64,000 nucleotides of DNA from Paludibacteraceae bacterium (GTDB lineage Bacteria; Bacteroidota; Bacteroidia; Bacteroidales; Paludibacteraceae): contig CAJOIZ010000001.1 in the NCBI GenBank assembly GCA_905234835.1, positions 186,001 to 250,000 of the forward strand. The letters are read 5' to 3'. Positions within the stretch are counted from its first letter, which is position 1. Each line of letters opens with the position of its first letter. The translations under genes were made by a program, and so were the position numbers. Under the pieces are notes generated by a model that was given only the letters and a program-made list of their open reading frames with translations, was not told where the DNA came from and ran no database searches. Positions 53,114-63,110 of this stretch are shown in pieces.

Positions 53114-56100
53114 ATGAAAACTTATTTTATCGGTCTCGGAGGTTGCGGTTTGCAGACCGTATCAGAATTGGCAAAGCGCCTTCGTAAAGAAGAGAATTTT
53201 GAGAAAGATTATGCATTTACCTATATTGATACGGATGGCTATACCCGTGACAGCATAAACAAGGAAGGCATTGTCATTCCCTCTCTTGATTTTATAGATA
53301 TGGGTAATACGATTCCGATGGCTATATATCGCGAAGCGGAGCGCACACAGCACTCTAATGCTGATGCAAAACGCTTCATGGAATGGGAGATTACGCAAGA
53401 GCCCGGACATATGGTTTTGCCTAATTATCCGTTAACGGATGGTGCAACAGCTCAGCGAATGGTAGGTCGTACCGGTATATACAATTTCTACAATGACGTG
53501 CGCAACGAATTGGCAGGAAAGATTAACCGCTTCAGTGAGATAGAGGTTAATGGTAACGGACGTCGGGATTTAGATATTTGGGTTATAGCTTCTTCCTGTG
53601 GCGGAACCGGCAGTTCTATGATAATGGATGTGCTGTATCTGGTTAATCAGATTGGCAGCAACATTGTGAATGGCGAACCGAATGTAAAGTTGGTTCTGTA
53701 TATGCCGCAGACCTTTGTAGATTTAAATGGAACCAATCCGAACCATAAGTTGAATGCGTATGCATGTTTAGAAGAAATTAATTATTTCCGCTCCAATTTT
53801 GAAGAAGGTAAGCCTTTGACATTTGAGCCGTTTGCTGTACGTCCTCTTCCGGCGGGAACTAACCCTATTTCTTTCCCATTGTATCATTTTCTCATTCCGG
53901 TATGTGCTGAAAATAACTTCGGATCCAAGATGCGCGTAGAGCAGTTCTATCCGACAGTAGCAGAGATGATTTACTATCTCAATATGGATGGAGCACGGGA
54001 GAAAGTAAAAGGATTGCTGAGTAATATTTTGGAGGAGATAGCAAAACAACGCACAAAGGGAACCACTTCTCAGATGATCGGATATGGATATCGCGCCATC
54101 AAGAAGGCAAATAAGGAGTTGAAGGAATACCTGACCAGACGTGCATTATACGAAGTTGTTAGTTATGGTTTGTTGGATTCGAATCGTCCGGCTAATTTTG
54201 ATCAATTGAAGAAAGAGTTTGCCCATAATGCGATTCTTAAGAAGTTGTTCTCCATCAATGAGACTATTCGCGAGAACGAACAGGAGTTCCAATATGACAA
54301 CATCGTAGAAACCGAATCAGTAGAAGCATTGATTAAGGCACAACTTAATGTATCTGTTAAATACGACCCTGCTAATGTGAATGGCGACGTAGTACGAGCG
54401 AAGAGTAAGCAATTGGATGATGCTTATAATGGCGATTCATTCAATCAAGTTAAGAAAGATATTCTTGCTCTCATTATTAAGGATATTGATACTTCACTCA
54501 ATACATTTATCCATGAGTATGGATTGAATTTGGCATTTAGTTTGCTTAACACGGTGGATGATTTCTATTTGGAACCACTGTACAACTATATATCCACTTC
54601 CTTGCTTCCGGATGCCATCAAGAAAGTAAGTTCCGCCAAAGATGCATGTACCAATTATGTCAACAGCAGTTGGGTACAACAGAAGATGACCGGTGCAACG
54701 GCAGCCCATCAATACATCCAAAAATACAAGGATGCTGTAGCCCGTGCGTTGGCATTAAAATTGTCGATGCAGATTATTAAGGAATTGACAGAGACTCCGT
54801 CTGGATATCTGGAGAAGTTGCGCAAGGGGGATAACAAAGACTTTGCAGGAATTCGCAATCTGCAAAAGAAGTTAGATGGCGATTGTGTGGATTTCAAAGA
54901 CGCTTACGACGGTTTGGCTCGTGAATTCCGAGCTACTGCTGCTGATGTAATGACGGTTTATCTGCCGTCTTTGGCTGAGTTGGCTACAGGAGACAAGAAT
55001 AGCGACTGGGCCGAGGATAACATCTTCGATCAACTATACCAACAGAGCATATTAGAGCAGCATAAGATCGAAATAGGAATGGATGAGATATGGGTTCCTG
55101 TTCGTTCGTCCGAGACAAGTATGGGGCTGAAAGATATTCTTGATAAGATGGATCCTGATAATAATCTATTTATTAAGATTATCAAAGACAAACATATTAA
55201 CTTGGATGCAAATAAGAGTTCAAAGATCATCGAGGGTATCAAGCGTGCAGTAGCAGAGTTGGTTAATGCGGATAATTCGCCGGCAAACGATTGGATAAAG
55301 CAGCATCTAAGCGAAGCTATTCATCGTCCTGAGTTGATTCCATCTGCATTCCATCATGATCCTCATAAACTGTTCGATAGCTTTAAGGACACCAGTTTGG
55401 TTCCTGTCTTCTTCCCGTTAAAAGGTGGTGTACAAATGCCGGCTAATATGCGTCTGCTGTTCGTTGGTGAAAATATAGAATTGGCAAGTTCGTTGGGTTA
55501 TAGCACAACGAATAGTAAAGTGCAACAATTTGTGGCAGATCCGAGAATGGATGATTGTTTCATGGTATTGCGTATGCCGGCCGGATTCTCATTTGGAATG
55601 TATAAGTACTATCCTGAATATGAATCATTCTATAATTCCGAGAAGTATCTGTACGGAGTTCGCCACCAAGAGTTTGGATGTCATATTCATCGAGCATTCA
55701 ATGAGTATGGCTTTGCTATTTCTCAAAACGCCAGTGTGGGAGGTATTAAACCTGAGATTTCTCAATCGGTAAGTGAACGTATTGCTTATTTGATTCGTTG
55801 CTTGTATTATCAGGAAGTAATCAATCTGTTGTGGAAAAACGACAAGAATGCGTACAATAACCTGTTTGGTTTCACTACCAATGAGACGCAAGTGGATATG
55901 TCCAATTTACCGCCAGAGTTAAGAGCTCTCATAGCCGGAGCTACTAATACGGCTAATGGTAGCAGCATACCTAATCCATTTATCTCTTTCGGTTTTGATG
56001 CGGCGAAATTTATGATTCATTTGCAGATGCACGAGGTGACATTCAATCCTGCGACTAATTATTTGGAAATCAACAATAATGATGTAAAGAACTTTGATTT

Positions 56101-56395
56101 CGACAAAGAACATTCGCAGCAATGCAAAGCGTTTGTTGAACAATTGCTTACCATGCCGGCATCGTTGTTCCGGGTAGCTGATTATCTTTCGCAAAAATTT
56201 GACCTTCAGAAGAACGAGATGTTATACAATGCACTGCAACGCGTTCATGGCGAAGCACTGCAACGTCTGTTGAATGCAGTAGATGAGAATTCGAAGCCCA
56301 CCTTTGCATTCTGCTATATGTTCTGGAAAAGCAATTATGCGGCAGATGACAAGTTGTATATAGAAGCTATTGAGAATGCACTGGGTTCGTTATAA
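53114..56395 (+). CDS. Tubulin-like GTPase (Tubulin_2 family)
   Basis: 1093 residues. The Rossmann start YFIGLGGCGLQTVSELAKR and the tubulin signature loop SSCGGTGSSMIMDVLY (~159-174) are clear, with IDTDGYTRDS binding the base or ribose side. This is the large bacterial tubulin-like family, far longer than FtsZ (~400 residues); the rest (~330-1093) is mostly helical and unlike FtsZ, with no membrane segment. FtsZ-type proteins polymerise with GTP, but polymerisation here is not established. It sits between two vWA genes, which suggests a membrane-linked GTPase machine whose parts are joined by MIDAS contacts. The operon lies downstream of TIR genes. Confidence 0.9.
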   Translation: MKTYFIGLGGCGLQTVSELAKRLRKEENFEKDYAFTYIDTDGYTRDSINKEGIVIPSLDFIDMGNTIPMAIYREAERTQHSNADAKRFMEWEITQEPGHMVLPNYPLTDGATAQRMVGRTGIYNFYNDVRNELAGKINRFSEIEVNGNGRRDLDIWVIASSCGGTGSSMIMDVLYLVNQIGSNIVNGEPNVKLVLYMPQTFVDLNGTNPNHKLNAYACLEEINYFRSNFEEGKPLTFEPFAVRPLPAGTNPISFPLYHFLIPVCAENNFGSKMRVEQFYPTVAEMIYYLNMDGAREKVKGLLSNILEEIAKQRTKGTTSQMIGYGYRAIKKANKELKEYLTRRALYEVVSYGLLDSNRPANFDQLKKEFAHNAILKKLFSINETIRENEQEFQYDNIVETESVEALIKAQLNVSVKYDPANVNGDVVRAKSKQLDDAYNGDSFNQVKKDILALIIKDIDTSLNTFIHEYGLNLAFSLLNTVDDFYLEPLYNYISTSLLPDAIKKVSSAKDACTNYVNSSWVQQKMTGATAAHQYIQKYKDAVARALALKLSMQIIKELTETPSGYLEKLRKGDNKDFAGIRNLQKKLDGDCVDFKDAYDGLAREFRATAADVMTVYLPSLAELATGDKNSDWAEDNIFDQLYQQSILEQHKIEIGMDEIWVPVRSSETSMGLKDILDKMDPDNNLFIKIIKDKHINLDANKSSKIIEGIKRAVAELVNADNSPANDWIKQHLSEAIHRPELIPSAFHHDPHKLFDSFKDTSLVPVFFPLKGGVQMPANMRLLFVGENIELASSLGYSTTNSKVQQFVADPRMDDCFMVLRMPAGFSFGMYKYYPEYESFYNSEKYLYGVRHQEFGCHIHRAFNEYGFAISQNASVGGIKPEISQSVSERIAYLIRCLYYQEVINLLWKNDKNAYNNLFGFTTNETQVDMSNLPPELRALIAGATNTANGSSIPNPFISFGFDAAKFMIHLQMHEVTFNPATNYLEINNNDVKNFDFDKEHSQQCKAFVEQLLTMPASLFRVADYLSQKFDLQKNEMLYNALQRVHGEALQRLLNAVDENSKPTFAFCYMFWKSNYAADDKLYIEAIENALGSL

Positions 56396-56415
56396 TCAAT
56401 TCAAACAATAAATCT

Positions 56416-59361
56416 ATGACTCCGTTTTGGATTATAAATTTCATGGAGAAGGACTCGGTTGAGTCCTTCTTCGAATCGTATTGGAATGCCGTAGAAAACA
56501 ATAGTTCTGCAGATGAAAAGCCGCTTAAATTCTTTCATATTACGGATGGAACGAAGGTCGATTTGACTAAAGAGGCGTTGAATGATATAGCATTCAAGCG
56601 TTTAGCAATGGATTCCGCAGAACAGAAGAAACTAATCCCTGCGTTAACGAAGAATCAAGGGAATAAGATTTCCGTATTCTTTATCGGCGACATTACCCAA
56701 GAGAATACTATCGAGCGTCTTCATACATGGGCTGCCTACCTGCAAAAGAAACGTATGGAAAACCTGCAGCAACCATGGTACTCCATCAGTCATGTAAAAA
56801 TGTACGCTATTTTGCTTCGTCCCGAAAGTATTACGATTGATGATAAGGTGCTGAATCATCGTGTAAGAGGTTTCTTAAATGAACTGCACTCGTTAGAGAA
56901 AATGGACATCAACAATCGTCCGTTTGACAAAGTTCTGTTCTTGCAGGCATCATCAGAAAACACGGACCGTAAAGCAGCGGAGCAGTCTGCCTGCTTAGCC
57001 GCATATCATATTGCACGGACAGACGGACGTTGTTTCAAATCATATGGGCAAGATGCTGTGTATTGTGATGCAAGCGCAAGTGCTGTATTTTTTGAAGGCA
57101 ATGTACAGAAAGAAATAGATGCCTACCATCTCGGGTGCATCCTATTGGATAATTTGGCAAACAACCAAGGTGAAGAATTCCTGAATGTGAAGGAGGCGCG
57201 TGCGTTTGTAGAGAAGTATCAGACGTTTACAGACTCATTCAAGCCGGCTAATACCAAGTTATTCTATATAAGCGAAGCGCCTTATGTTCCGAATTTGGAT
57301 ATCACAAAGTTCTCTAGCAAGCTGAATTTGCTTCATATCATACCTATTTGGAAGTATTACGATGCAAAGCATATAGAAAAAGTTATCAGCCATGTGACAG
57401 AAGAATTGGCGGTGTTTGGTCGTGATTTCAAGCGCAGTCTTAACCAACAACAACATAAATTGATTTTTGGCAATTCGCGTGCGTTGTTAGATTATGTATT
57501 TCAAATGTTCTGCGAACAAGATACAGAACAATTTAAGCATATTGGGTTGCAGCAAGCGTATTCGGTACTGGAGCAATTTAAACTGAAGATTGGAGATGCT
57601 TTCAAAAGTACAGACCGAATACCTAAGGCTTTTGAATTGCCGAAACAATTGGATAAATTGCTGAACAAGTCCAAACGTCTTGACTTATCGTCCGCCTGCT
57701 TAAAGAGAGAATTGGAGGTTCGTATGAAAGCCCTTCCAAAAGTAAAGCGATCGATTCTTCTCTCCAGTTTATCAACCGGCGTTTTATTCAGTTTGGCTCT
57801 TTTCCCGTTGATTCAATGGTTAGGCTTGGTGATGCTTCCTATAGCAGCATTAGTCGGTGCAATGGTATTTTTGTGCCATATCAACAACTCGGAGAAACTG
57901 AAAGACCTGTTCGTAGGTGCCAAATTGCGTGAAATTCGTGCCGAATTGGATGAGCATGCGACAAAACTGCAGGAGAAGACAGTATCGGAAATGAAGCAGT
58001 ATATGAAATGGATCAAAGAGAAGAAGATTGGTAGGCTTCAGAATGAGATGCATGCTGTTGAACCGCCAAGTTTCCATTTCCAGACGACCAAAGTGTTCCA
58101 ACCGCTTATATCAACTAAGATTGCCACCGATACTGCCGCTCAGTCATTACTCTCCGGTTCTTTCGGTATCGCTCATCTAGTAAGTCCGATACCACCAATT
58201 CAGGTTTATTCGAAAATAAAGAATGCGACAGTAAACCTCTATGATATGCTGAATGCAAATAAAGATACAGTACAAGAACTCGTACAAGAACTCATGTTCA
58301 ACGATGAAGACATCATAAACGCGGAGGAAGAACAGGTAGAATTCAATCGGCATGAGTCTTCTACAATCGGAAATGATATGCTGTTGTTATTAGATGTATC
58401 CGGTAGTATGGATGGTGATATGGATGCTCTCAAGAAGTACGTGCATGATTTGGAGTCGGTAGGTAATATTGAATGGATCGCATTTGGCGACAAAGTCGTA
58501 GCGACCAGCAAGGATACGGGGGTTGATAATTTGTCTGCGAGCGGAGGAACATGTTTCGTTCCCGCAATAGAGAAAGCTGTTCATTGGTTGGAAACCAATA
58601 GTTACGACACTGTTATTTTGCTTAGTGATGGTGGCCCGTTTGAGAGTGTGGATCAAATTGTGGCTACAGCAGATCAACTTAATATGCCGTTGAATACGAT
58701 TGCTGTAGGTAGCGAAGCGGATGAAACCAAGTTAACCGAAATAGCAATCCGTACTGGCGGTAAAGAAGTGACGGTAGAGAGTTTTGAGCAGATTAATACA
58801 CCGGATGTATGGAAGAATGAGATTATGCCGAATATAGAGATGCTTGCTACGGGGGATTATACATTTGGCGAACTGATGAAGCATACACAGATAGATGCTT
58901 GCGCCTCTGCACTGCGTAAGTTTGCACTTAACTGCATCAAGGATTATAGTTTGCGTATCCCTGATATTTTTAGCGAGAATATTCACGAACCTGGCTTCGA
59001 TGAATGGCTCGACATGGCATCTCAACGAAATACGTTGTTCCCTGCTGCTTCACAGATGCGCGCAATAGATAATTTCTCATCCGAAGATGAAGGTTTGGCA
59101 AGTATGGAAACTATGAAGACGTGTATATCAGAGATGTGTGAGCGGCACTCCACACCGATGGATTTCCATTTGTCGAATGGAGAACCTGATATGGTAGTAT
59201 CGCTTATGTCGCTACGTCCTTTACTGAATATGGGTGAACTTCAATGGGCCTCGTCATTGAATCATGGTGATGCGACGCTGAACGAGCCGAAAATGATGAA
59301 TGAATTGATGGGTAATCAAGGTAAAATTGTCAATATCTATGATGAGACTATCACAGCTTGA
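56416..59361 (+). CDS. Large membrane vWA protein with TerY-like domain
   Basis: 981 residues. The N-terminal ~430 residues are soluble and mostly helical with no known family (FWIINFMEKDSVESFFESYW). Two membrane helices lie at ~445-490 (LLSSLSTGVLFSLALFPLIQ, LGLVMLPIAALVGAMVFL). After a coiled coil (~500-545) comes a vWA domain at ~650-820 with full MIDAS: LLDVSGSMDGD, SASGGTCFVPAIE and LLSDGGP. A C-terminal extension (~830-981) follows. Both ends should face the cytoplasm, so the MIDAS is available to the tubulin-like protein. It resembles TerY-type vWA proteins of tellurite/stress operons. Confidence 0.88.
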   Translation: MTPFWIINFMEKDSVESFFESYWNAVENNSSADEKPLKFFHITDGTKVDLTKEALNDIAFKRLAMDSAEQKKLIPALTKNQGNKISVFFIGDITQENTIERLHTWAAYLQKKRMENLQQPWYSISHVKMYAILLRPESITIDDKVLNHRVRGFLNELHSLEKMDINNRPFDKVLFLQASSENTDRKAAEQSACLAAYHIARTDGRCFKSYGQDAVYCDASASAVFFEGNVQKEIDAYHLGCILLDNLANNQGEEFLNVKEARAFVEKYQTFTDSFKPANTKLFYISEAPYVPNLDITKFSSKLNLLHIIPIWKYYDAKHIEKVISHVTEELAVFGRDFKRSLNQQQHKLIFGNSRALLDYVFQMFCEQDTEQFKHIGLQQAYSVLEQFKLKIGDAFKSTDRIPKAFELPKQLDKLLNKSKRLDLSSACLKRELEVRMKALPKVKRSILLSSLSTGVLFSLALFPLIQWLGLVMLPIAALVGAMVFLCHINNSEKLKDLFVGAKLREIRAELDEHATKLQEKTVSEMKQYMKWIKEKKIGRLQNEMHAVEPPSFHFQTTKVFQPLISTKIATDTAAQSLLSGSFGIAHLVSPIPPIQVYSKIKNATVNLYDMLNANKDTVQELVQELMFNDEDIINAEEEQVEFNRHESSTIGNDMLLLLDVSGSMDGDMDALKKYVHDLESVGNIEWIAFGDKVVATSKDTGVDNLSASGGTCFVPAIEKAVHWLETNSYDTVILLSDGGPFESVDQIVATADQLNMPLNTIAVGSEADETKLTEIAIRTGGKEVTVESFEQINTPDVWKNEIMPNIEMLATGDYTFGELMKHTQIDACASALRKFALNCIKDYSLRIPDIFSENIHEPGFDEWLDMASQRNTLFPAASQMRAIDNFSSEDEGLASMETMKTCISEMCERHSTPMDFHLSNGEPDMVVSLMSLRPLLNMGELQWASSLNHGDATLNEPKMMNELMGNQGKIVNIYDETITA

Positions 59362-59835
59362 TGCGATCCTGCATGAAATGTAGGGGAGCTTTGTTTATGT
59401 ACAGAGCATTTGTTAGTTATGGAAAAGTTTCTTCGATTAATGCTGATTATATTCGTCAAATCATAGTAGACCATTCTGTTTGTTTTTAGAAGACATCTTC
59501 TTAGATAAGCATCGTATCGGTCTCAAACGTTTTGTTAATAAAATAGAATAGCAATAAAAGAATCTAATTGCCTAATGCTTTGGATAACTAATGAATGCGT
59601 TGCACCTAAGAAGAAAGATGAAAAATTGGTATATTGAAGGAATTTAAACGGCTAGGAAAAACAAAAACAGAACGAAGCGCATACCGTTATATCCCCAAAG
59701 GCAGGGCTTTTTACCCGAATTATCGGCAAGGTCAGCGTAATGACCCTCGTACTTTAACTTTATCAATAACAAACCGATTGGATGAATCAAATATGCGCTG
59801 ATTTGATTCAGTCAATTGGTAAAGTGATAATAATT
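59362..59835. other. Intergenic stretch without recognised features
   Basis: AT-rich, no convincing terminator or promoter. A short stretch (about 59660-59750, AACGAAGCGCATACCGTTAT) is more GC-rich and might be a gene remnant, but no frame supports it. Confidence 0.4.
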
Positions 59836-60657
59836 ATGAATCAACAGATTAATACTAAAAAGAATAAGAGTGTTTTAAGAGAAATACTTTTTTGGATAAA
59901 GACGCACGCAACAGTTGCTGTAATCAGCCTTATTGTCGCAGTTTTTACTCTATTGGCAACAGTTTATTATTCCGAAAAAAATAGTTATAGTCTACCGGAT
60001 GAAATACAAAAATTTATAATCGATTATAAAACAACAGTTACACCACAAATACCCTCATATTTAGAGCAAGATTCAGATATTATAGTAGTTAGACAGAATT
60101 TAGATTTATTAGACTTATGTGTCACGCAGTTGGAAAGACTCGTACATCAGAATGTAAATAATGACATAAATAGTAATTGTGATTATTTATATTCATATTG
60201 GTCATTTATAAAGAATTTTCAGAAGACAGGACATATACTTTTGAGAAAATGTATTGATGAAGATATAAAATTCATTAAGAAGGAAAAAATGGATGAATAT
60301 AAAGAAAATATGGAAGAACTTGAATCTCTATTTGCAAATACAATCAATAAACTCAAATCATATGAGAAACAAAGAAATTCAGGAGAAATTAATCAGAAAA
60401 AATTCGTAAAACTATGTACAGATGCTACTGAAGATTTAATTAATTCAAAGGAACTCAAAAAAGACATAGAGTATATTAAGTATATTATCTCAAATTGGAG
60501 ACAGGGATTGATAGCCCATTTGGAGAGATTAATAGTAGAGAAGAGTTTATTATTGAGGAACATCAGTAAACAGCCTGATAGTTTTTCCATAGATTATAGC
60601 CTGTATAGTTACAAAGCATACTGTAGAGGCTATAAAAAACAACAAGCAAATACTTGA
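59836..60657 (+). CDS. Single-pass membrane protein with helical cytoplasmic or periplasmic domain, unknown
   Basis: 273 residues from ATG 59836; a start at 59782 would add a non-membrane extension and is less likely. One membrane segment (~28-50, TVAVISLIVAVFTLLATVYY) is followed by a wholly helical domain of about 215 residues rich in Lys, Glu and Asn (LESLFANTINKLKSYEKQRN). Very AT-rich, which fits recent acquisition. No family recognised. It could be an accessory membrane protein of the neighbouring operon, but orientation is the only link. Confidence 0.75.
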   Translation: MNQQINTKKNKSVLREILFWIKTHATVAVISLIVAVFTLLATVYYSEKNSYSLPDEIQKFIIDYKTTVTPQIPSYLEQDSDIIVVRQNLDLLDLCVTQLERLVHQNVNNDINSNCDYLYSYWSFIKNFQKTGHILLRKCIDEDIKFIKKEKMDEYKENMEELESLFANTINKLKSYEKQRNSGEINQKKFVKLCTDATEDLINSKELKKDIEYIKYIISNWRQGLIAHLERLIVEKSLLLRNISKQPDSFSIDYSLYSYKAYCRGYKKQQANT

Positions 60658-60745
60658 ATAATCATTGAAAAGTGTCTTTACCGCCCTACGCGGAATGACT
60701 AATCCGCACAACAAGAATGTCCAACCCAACAACCACATAACCATA

Positions 60746-61195
60746 ATGAGATTTATCGGGAACATCTACATCACAGACCCGTCGTATATCGCAAAAAGTG
60801 AGGACTGGATGGACGGATTTGACCCAACGGACGAGACAATCGACTGTCTGGAGTTTACTGATTACCTGATGAAGTCCACAGGCATTGGCGACGGGATATG
60901 GGAAGTGTATGACTGTGGGTCGCATAGTCTTTCCGAAATCCAATCCATCATCAATAAAGGGGACTATAGTCAGTACAATGTGATTGGAGGGTTCTGTGTG
61001 GATTCGGCATCCGCCTGTGTTGTCTATCAGCATGAAGCGGATCTGTACAATCCGTCCTTTATGGCAACGTTCAAAGACAAACCGCATTGTTGGGCACTAA
61101 TCAAGAACTTCAATGGTGAAATAGAGACTTACTATGACTCTGACGGAGAACTCCACTTTATCGGAATAGGCAATCGTTGCTTCTTTACCGCATAA
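60746..61195 (+). CDS. Hypothetical protein, possibly immunity-like
   Basis: 149 residues from ATG 60746 (MRFIGNIYITDPSYIAKSED); an upstream ATG (60665) in the same frame gives a low-quality extension. The opening GNIYITDPSYI and later GGFCVDSASACVV are the pattern of a widespread small Bacteroidetes protein family with no assigned function, which I recognise only by these motifs. It has no signal peptide, and its GC content is closer to the chromosome than that of the gene before it. Confidence 0.6.
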   Translation: MRFIGNIYITDPSYIAKSEDWMDGFDPTDETIDCLEFTDYLMKSTGIGDGIWEVYDCGSHSLSEIQSIINKGDYSQYNVIGGFCVDSASACVVYQHEADLYNPSFMATFKDKPHCWALIKNFNGEIETYYDSDGELHFIGIGNRCFFTA

Positions 61196-61282
61196 ATCAA
61201 AAAAATCTTCTTATTACTGATAGATTTCGCTACATCATAGGCTCTATAAGATTGAAGTTAAATCTCAAAAACTATAAAGCCT

Positions 61283-61708
61283 ATGTTAACAATCTGTCTT
61301 TTAATCCTTATCGGATACTATCTCAAGAAGCCCGTTGGGGCATTGGTGAACAAACTGAAAAACGCGGATTGGTCCGAAAAATTCAGTGCTCTTTGGCAAC
61401 ATATACAACCCTATACCAAAAAAGCTGGACGTACGGCAACCAAACCGCTACTGCAATTTTACTATGTCGTCACTGACAGCGAGACCTCTACGCTTGACAA
61501 GGCACTCATTTACGGCTGCATCGCATACGTCGTATTACCGTTCTCGCTCATCCCGCGTGCCGTTTACAAGTTCCTCGGCATTATGGATGAGGCCGCAGCT
61601 GTCCTCTTTGTGTATTCAAAAATCAAGAACAAGATCACACCAACCATCAATACCAAAGTGGAAGCAACACTCGATCAGTGGTTCGGCGCGGAGTATGCCG
61701 TCATATAA
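61283..61708 (+). CDS. YkvA-family (DUF1232) small membrane protein
   Basis: 141 residues. A short N-terminal hydrophobic segment (MLTICLLILIGYYLKKPVG) is followed by the DUF1232 core: DKALIYGCIAYVVLPFSLIP and FLGIMDEAAAVLFVYSKIK. The usual LIPD after the helix is here LIPR. The function of the family is unknown; members occur at the inner membrane. It is followed by the WG-repeat gene 73 bp downstream. Confidence 0.85.
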   Translation: MLTICLLILIGYYLKKPVGALVNKLKNADWSEKFSALWQHIQPYTKKAGRTATKPLLQFYYVVTDSETSTLDKALIYGCIAYVVLPFSLIPRAVYKFLGIMDEAAAVLFVYSKIKNKITPTINTKVEATLDQWFGAEYAVI

Positions 61709-61781
61709 GGCTGATTGGAGGAGCATTCATTAAACTCAGTAGCAAAAGAATTATTTATAACATATTTAAATCCATACAATT

Positions 61782-62843
61782 ATGAAGACTTGGAAGAAAA
61801 TCTTAATCGTAGCGCTATCCGTGCTCGCAATCACAGCTGCCACATTTGTCGGGCTATTAGTAAAAATCCATTATGAGAAATATCATCAGGAATCTTATTG
61901 GGACCCCCAACCCCAACATGTATCAAAGAATATCCTGATGGTATATGGTTACCATGGTCTAAACGAATACGTGCAACTCAAAGATGTACGTACCGGTAAG
62001 TTCACCACTCCCGAATTGCAACACATCTTCATCAATGAATACAGCAAGGAAGACAGTCTTGTTGTATTCCGCACGTTTGACCACCTTCGGGGTTATCTCA
62101 ATGTCAACACCGGACAGATTATCATACCTGCCCAATATAACCGCGCATGGAACTTCAGCGAAGGCATAGCCGCTGTTCTCAAAGATGGCATTGTGTCCTT
62201 TATCAAGGAGGATGGTGAACTCGCATTTAGCAACACCTTTCCCATCTATTATTATGACGACTATAGCGAAATCGCCTTCCAGTTCCATCAAGGTCTATGC
62301 GTAATGCGGACATTGGATAACAAATGGGGTCTTATCAATACCCGTGGTGAATGGGTGGTGGAACCCGTTTACAATAGTATTGATGCTCCCCACTTCGGCT
62401 ACCGCAGAGTGACGGATGGCAACAAATACGGATTGCTGACATTAGATGGCAAAGTGGCTCTGCCGCTTGAGTACGACAATATCCGTCTCTCATCAGACGA
62501 TCGCGGATTTATTCTCATCAAAGAGGGGCTCGCCAAAGAGGTTGATAAAGACCTACAAACAATAGTGCCTTTTGTTTACGACAATTTGTCGGCTATCACC
62601 GATGTTACCTATAATTCTGACGAAGAATACGATGCATCGAATACACAGCCTGTCAGATACTGGCGATATGATATAGGGGAAAAGAGCGGGGTCATTGACA
62701 GCAAAGGCAATGTCATTATCCCTGCCATCTATTATAATGTCAGTTTGATTAATGGCAACATGTTCGAGATTGAAATAACTCAGTGGGGCGAACGCTTCCT
62801 CGTTAACGAAAAAGGGCAATACATCGATAAGTCCGGTTTCTGA
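61782..62843 (+). CDS. Membrane-anchored WG-repeat protein
   Basis: 353 residues. N-terminal membrane anchor (~6-28, ILIVALSVLAITAATFVGLL), then WG-type repeats across ~50-353 (NKWGLINTRGEWVVEPVYN, NKYGLLTLDGKVALPLEYD, EKSGVIDSKGNVIIPAIYY). It has no TIR domain, unlike the other WG protein at 48.8 kb. WG repeats often form a beta-propeller-like interaction surface; the location here should be extracytoplasmic. The role may be recognition of a ligand or partner, but nothing else identifies it. Confidence 0.85.
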   Translation: MKTWKKILIVALSVLAITAATFVGLLVKIHYEKYHQESYWDPQPQHVSKNILMVYGYHGLNEYVQLKDVRTGKFTTPELQHIFINEYSKEDSLVVFRTFDHLRGYLNVNTGQIIIPAQYNRAWNFSEGIAAVLKDGIVSFIKEDGELAFSNTFPIYYYDDYSEIAFQFHQGLCVMRTLDNKWGLINTRGEWVVEPVYNSIDAPHFGYRRVTDGNKYGLLTLDGKVALPLEYDNIRLSSDDRGFILIKEGLAKEVDKDLQTIVPFVYDNLSAITDVTYNSDEEYDASNTQPVRYWRYDIGEKSGVIDSKGNVIIPAIYYNVSLINGNMFEIEITQWGERFLVNEKGQYIDKSGF

Positions 62844-62944
62844 ACAACTGAACCTTTTGCCGCAGAAGATTAACAACCGAAACATTCGCCGAAGAACTAA
62901 TGCATTAATCTATCCTTTCATTTTTAGACGGCATCAAATATTCA

Positions 62945-62978
62945 TTTGCAAAAAAAACAAATAAATGTCGTATCTTTG
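62945..62978 (+). promoter_or_regulatory. Promoter of the ADP-ribosylglycohydrolase gene
   Basis: TTTG (62945-62948), 22 bp, TATCTTTG (62971-62978), then CTGCC. The leader to the ATG at 63111 is about 125 nt. Confidence 0.65.
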
Positions 62979-63110
62979 CTGCCCTAAATGACACTTTTGC
63001 TATGAAGAGATAGGAATAGATTCCTTCCCGGCCAGAGTGCCATCTAATACCCTATAATGAAGTTGTCAACGGCAAAAAATAATATTGCCAACTAATCGAT
63101 TTATTACACA

